NCBI RefSeq assembly: GCF_004770045.1
Contig: NZ_RQFO01000016.1
Location: forward strand, 521,501-585,500
Length of the DNA: 64,000 nt
Direction: 5' to 3'
Source: Leptospira montravelensis
GTDB taxonomy: Bacteria > Spirochaetota > Leptospiria > Leptospirales > Leptospiraceae
The notes below the pieces were generated by a model. The model did no database searches and was not told the DNA's origin. It was given only the letters and a program-made list of their open reading frames with translations. Every line of letters begins with the position of its first letter. The stretch's first letter is position 1. A program made the translations under genes and the position numbers. Shown here piece by piece: positions 61,313-64,000 of the stretch.

Positions 61313-62557
61313 ATGAAATTTAAATTTTCAATTATATTCGTATCAGTTCTTTCTTCGTTAGTAGTCAATTGTCAAAAACCTGTATCAACAGACAAAAATG
61401 CACTATCGTTACTTGTCGCCGGTATCTTAGGTTCCTGTTTTAGCTTAGATTCCTGTTTTGATCAATATGCAAAAACTACGGACGAAGGTGCCAGTTTCCA
61501 AGTATACGATGGGTCAGGTAACAGAATTTATGCGAGACAATCAGTTTTAGATTATAATACCTATCGACCAATTGCTTCTGGATCCAAATGGGTCACGGCA
61601 ATCACAACCATGAGAGCCATTGATTGTAATGCTGACAGTACTACCTATGCAAATTGTGGGACTGTCACAACAGGAACTTGTGCTACTGGTGGAACTTTAT
61701 CTTTAAGTAGAACCACTGGTGACATCCTGGGATGGACAGGGACTAAGGGAACCATTACCCTTCGACAATTATTATCGTTTACATCGGGTCTCAATGCTGG
61801 TGGAGGCAATGGATCTGGGCAAGCCACTTGTATCTCTAGTTTGCCTATCGGAGCAACCGGTACCCAAAAAGACAGTTGTGTGAATGAAATCCGCGACCAG
61901 TCAACTGGTACGCCTGGTGCCTTATACCAATATAATTCGAATCATATGGCAGTCGCACAACGCATGTTAGAGATATCATGTGGAAAAACTTGGGATACTA
62001 TTTTTAGGCAACTCATCATCACTCCTTTAGGTTGGGATGTTAGTCAGGCTGTATGGAAGGGTAATTTTAGAACTGGAGAGGACGCAGATGGAAGTTTGTC
62101 AGGGGCTTATGGTCTCTCCATTTCTCCAGAACATTATGCTCGAATGCTCAATGTATTACTTACGAATGGGACTGCTAAAAATGCCGCAGGAGGAAATATC
62201 GCTAATTTCCTTTCTACCACATCGGTGACAGAAATATTATCAGACCAATACCGAGGAGCTAAGATCGGGTATTCTCAGTTTTCTGCTTTTGGTTACCGTT
62301 GGCAATATGGCCTTGGAAACTGGCGGTTTTGCACTACTACGGATATTCCTTCCGAATGTGACAAAGACCTCATCTCACACAGCATTGGAATCAATGGATT
62401 CTTTCCTTGGTTAGATAAAAATCGAAATTATATGGCAATCCTTGCTGTAAATAATATTGGTAGAAAAAATGGATTGAGTTTGTTACCAGCTTCTTCAACC
62501 TCATTATTCTTTGCAGAAACAGTGAGACCGCTCATTCATCAACAAATAGGTAAGTAA
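61313..62557 (+). CDS. Beta-lactamase-like serine hydrolase lipoprotein
   Basis: 414 residues. The lipobox is LVVNC (Cys20). The penicillin-binding/beta-lactamase fold (class C type) is seen from ASGSKWVTAITTM with S89-x-x-K92, then the Tyr motif in YQYNSNHMAVAQRMLEIS, and a late HSIGINGFFPW block in the place of the KTG. These features suit esterases, amidases or DD-peptidase-like enzymes rather than true beta-lactamases. It would work on the periplasmic or surface side. It is followed by the START protein within 2 bases. Confidence 0.82.
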   Translation: MKFKFSIIFVSVLSSLVVNCQKPVSTDKNALSLLVAGILGSCFSLDSCFDQYAKTTDEGASFQVYDGSGNRIYARQSVLDYNTYRPIASGSKWVTAITTMRAIDCNADSTTYANCGTVTTGTCATGGTLSLSRTTGDILGWTGTKGTITLRQLLSFTSGLNAGGGNGSGQATCISSLPIGATGTQKDSCVNEIRDQSTGTPGALYQYNSNHMAVAQRMLEISCGKTWDTIFRQLIITPLGWDVSQAVWKGNFRTGEDADGSLSGAYGLSISPEHYARMLNVLLTNGTAKNAAGGNIANFLSTTSVTEILSDQYRGAKIGYSQFSAFGYRWQYGLGNWRFCTTTDIPSECDKDLISHSIGINGFFPWLDKNRNYMAILAVNNIGRKNGLSLLPASSTSLFFAETVRPLIHQQIGK

Positions 62558-62559
62558 CC

Positions 62560-63234
62560 ATGACAAAAAAACAAATTCTAATGATAACTTTGATAGGAGT
62601 CTCCTTTCTATCAAATCTAACCTCACTCTTTGGCCAATCACCAGAATGGTCGGAGTCCAAACGAAAAAAGGGAATTCAAGTATTCTCACGTCCTTTTCCT
62701 GGCTCCAATTTAGATGAATTTTTAGGTCGAGCCGAAGTGGAAGCATCGATTTCTCAAGTCATCGCTCTTTTGACAGATCCCGCTTCCTGCAAAAACCTTT
62801 ATCACCAATGCAAAGAACTCACAGTACTTTCTGGTACCGAAAAAAAATCAGTGGTTTACCTTCGCAACAGTGCACCTTGGCCAGTCAATGATCGTGATTT
62901 GATTATGGACCGAGGATTTGAACAAAATGAAAAAACTTTGGCGACAGTTATGAAAATCAAACGCCTTGATTCCAATGCACGCCCAACTCCTTCTGGAGTC
63001 ACTCGTATGGAAAATTTTGAAGGTGTTTGGCGAATCACTCCACAGGCCAATGGAAAACTAAAAATTGAATACCAAGCTCATTTTGAACCAGGTGGATCTG
63101 TTCCCCAATCAGTCATCAATTTAGTATTAACTGACACTCCTTACGAATCACTATTGAATTTAAAAACTTTAGTTGAAGAGGGAAAACATAAGGAAACAAA
63201 ATTTGATTGGGTGAAAGAACCAACAAAAAACTAG
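62560..63234 (+). CDS. Exported START-domain protein
   Basis: 224 residues with a signal peptide (MITLIGVSFLSNLTSLFGQ). The START lipid-transfer fold is recognised by GRAEVEASISQVIALLTDPA, then YLRNSAPWPVNDRDLIMDRG, ENFEGVWRITPQANGKLKIE and PGGSVPQSVINLVLTDTPYE. It should bind a lipid or sterol-like molecule in the periplasm. It is the last gene of the lipoprotein-hydrolase-START run; the trio suggests work on an envelope lipid. Confidence 0.85.
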   Translation: MTKKQILMITLIGVSFLSNLTSLFGQSPEWSESKRKKGIQVFSRPFPGSNLDEFLGRAEVEASISQVIALLTDPASCKNLYHQCKELTVLSGTEKKSVVYLRNSAPWPVNDRDLIMDRGFEQNEKTLATVMKIKRLDSNARPTPSGVTRMENFEGVWRITPQANGKLKIEYQAHFEPGGSVPQSVINLVLTDTPYESLLNLKTLVEEGKHKETKFDWVKEPTKN

Positions 63235-63267
63235 TTAAACTTCCGTATTTTCTTTTTATCTAAAATC

Positions 63268-63332
63268 AGAACTGTATTTTGAATTCACAGTGAACTTTTG
63301 TTAGCTTCAACTTGTAATCAAAATGCAGTTCT
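63268..63332. repeat. Inverted repeat at a convergent gene end
   Basis: AGAACTGTATTTTGAATT (63268-63285) matches the complement of AATCAAAATGCAGTTCT (63316-63332) except for one wobble position and one extra base, with a 30-base loop. The second arm overlaps the stop of the minus-strand gene. It could end transcription of the START operon. Confidence 0.5.
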
Positions 63333-63980
63333 AAATCCATAACTTATAAAATTGGATCCACAGTTGGGATCGGGTGGACAATACAAACCGAAGATTCCTG
63401 ACCTATGATGGACTCGTATAAACAATTCTGTCTTTCGCTCAAAAGGCAAATAAGAACTAAATTCTACCATCATATAATTCAGTAATGCCCTTGATTCAAT
63501 GGCATCTTTTTGTAAACCATCCAAATAATAACCTTTGGCCTTATTTTCTAATTTTGGATTTTCAGAGGCAAGGGACAGCCCTTCACCTAATGATAAACTG
63601 AATGGAGAACCATACATCCTGTCAATTTTTACGATATAAAATCCATTCACTTCCCAATGATTCATCTCACCGAAATGTTTGGTAACATTACCTTCCCACA
63701 AAAAATCAAACCATCGAATTCGGTAATTTAGTGGTCTTGAAATTCCTAAACTACCAATATAAGAATCTTTGTAGTCAGTTTTTTGTCGAAATACAATAGG
63801 AATGAGGTCTGTTGTCGTAAAGATTCCTCCGTATAAGACCAAATTCCAATTTTCTTTTGGAACAGATACAGACTGAAGGTCCCGTAAAGGAAACATCCCG
63901 AATAAAAATCCGATAGATAAAAACACTAAGATTTTATTGGGTTTTTGGTGAAATAATTTTAAGTTTCGATTTAAGATCAA
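63318..63980 (-). CDS. Outer membrane PagL-like (lipid A deacylase-like) protein
   Basis: 220 residues from a TTG start with AAGG ten bases before; an in-frame TAA lies 18 bases upstream, so the gene is complete. A signal-like segment (ILVFLSIGFLFGMFPL) leads to a sequence with alternating strands and a C-terminal aromatic end (SYGFRTAF). The segment FIRVHHRSGIFG with an H-x-S pattern near the end is like PagL-family deacylases, where His and Ser are catalytic. The Glu of the triad is not clear. Function is inferred weakly. Confidence 0.6.
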   Translation of the reverse strand: MILNRNLKLFHQKPNKILVFLSIGFLFGMFPLRDLQSVSVPKENWNLVLYGGIFTTTDLIPIVFRQKTDYKDSYIGSLGISRPLNYRIRWFDFLWEGNVTKHFGEMNHWEVNGFYIVKIDRMYGSPFSLSLGEGLSLASENPKLENKAKGYYLDGLQKDAIESRALLNYMMVEFSSYLPFERKTELFIRVHHRSGIFGLYCPPDPNCGSNFISYGFRTAF

Positions 63981-64000
63981 ATGAAATTGCCTTGGTTAAG

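Noticed and set aside
1..64000. CRISPR array, tRNA or rRNA genes
   Set aside because: I found no regularly spaced direct repeats, no cloverleaf with a conserved T-loop and no rRNA-like stretch while reading the intergenic regions.

Overview
The window reads as chromosomal DNA of a spirochaete of the genus Leptospira, most likely one of the saprophytic (biflexa-like) lineages. The evidence is AT-rich coding sequence, many lipoproteins with spirochaete-type lipoboxes, ThyX instead of ThyA, families common in this genus (7TMR-DISM/SpoIIE phosphatase, class III cyclase, MORN lipoprotein, TelA/XpaC), many GTG/TTG starts, and very tight packing with gene overlaps on both strands. The genus call is inference from content; no rRNA is present to confirm it. 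I found no tRNA, rRNA, CRISPR array, insertion sequence or prophage, and no gap above about 200 bases between genes.

Layout. 1-9.9 kb: a truncated MCP-like gene at the edge, a DUF2147 protein, dcd, an enoyl-CoA hydratase, lipoproteins, a VOC protein, an MFS transporter, an SDR, a class I aminotransferase and a patatin. 10-12.2 kb: DUF898 membrane protein plus M48 protease. 12.2-18.3 kb: surface-glycan genes (a sugar-nucleotide epimerase and a translationally coupled run of three GT4-type glycosyltransferases behind a methyltransferase-like protein), facing an IMPase-XpaC-TelA operon. 20.4-23.5 kb: a tyrosine-recombinase-like protein lacking its nucleophile, a STAS protein, a membrane glycosyltransferase-like protein and an SGNH lipoprotein. 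23.5-27.3 kb: coaX-birA, an SDR, metF and a MORN lipoprotein. 27.4-30.0 kb: a CheY / CheC / hybrid histidine kinase operon.

30-33.4 kb: a lipoprotein subtilisin with a P-domain but no pro-domain, followed by a separate gene that looks like that missing pro-domain, downstream of prfA. 33.5-35.4 kb: an EcsC-like protein, a propeller-like lipoprotein and a four-cysteine miniprotein. 35.5-42.4 kb: a six-gene run of overlapping or nearly abutting genes (exported helical protein, rhomboid, odd medium-chain dehydrogenase, 816-residue protein with an S-adenosylhomocysteine-hydrolase-like C-terminus, Nudix, nitrilase-like pseudoenzyme). This is the best candidate here for an undescribed pathway.

42.5-51 kb: an alcohol dehydrogenase, a SpoIIE phosphatase, a nitronate monooxygenase-like enzyme, and a set of FecR-domain protein with CxxCH, porin-like protein and DsbD-like reductase. 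51-59.4 kb: thyX, a GAF-like/alpha-beta hydrolase fusion, small domains, and an operon metG - cyclase - HisI-like protein - rhodanese. The HisI-like protein lacks the usual acidic/Cys metal segment at its normal place but carries a DCDED segment in its N-terminal extension. 59.5-64 kb: TerB-like, methyltransferase, a run of lipoprotein, serine hydrolase and START-domain protein, and an outer-membrane PagL-like barrel.

The window therefore mixes housekeeping enzymes, envelope biogenesis and signalling. All functions are read from motifs by eye; no database search was run.
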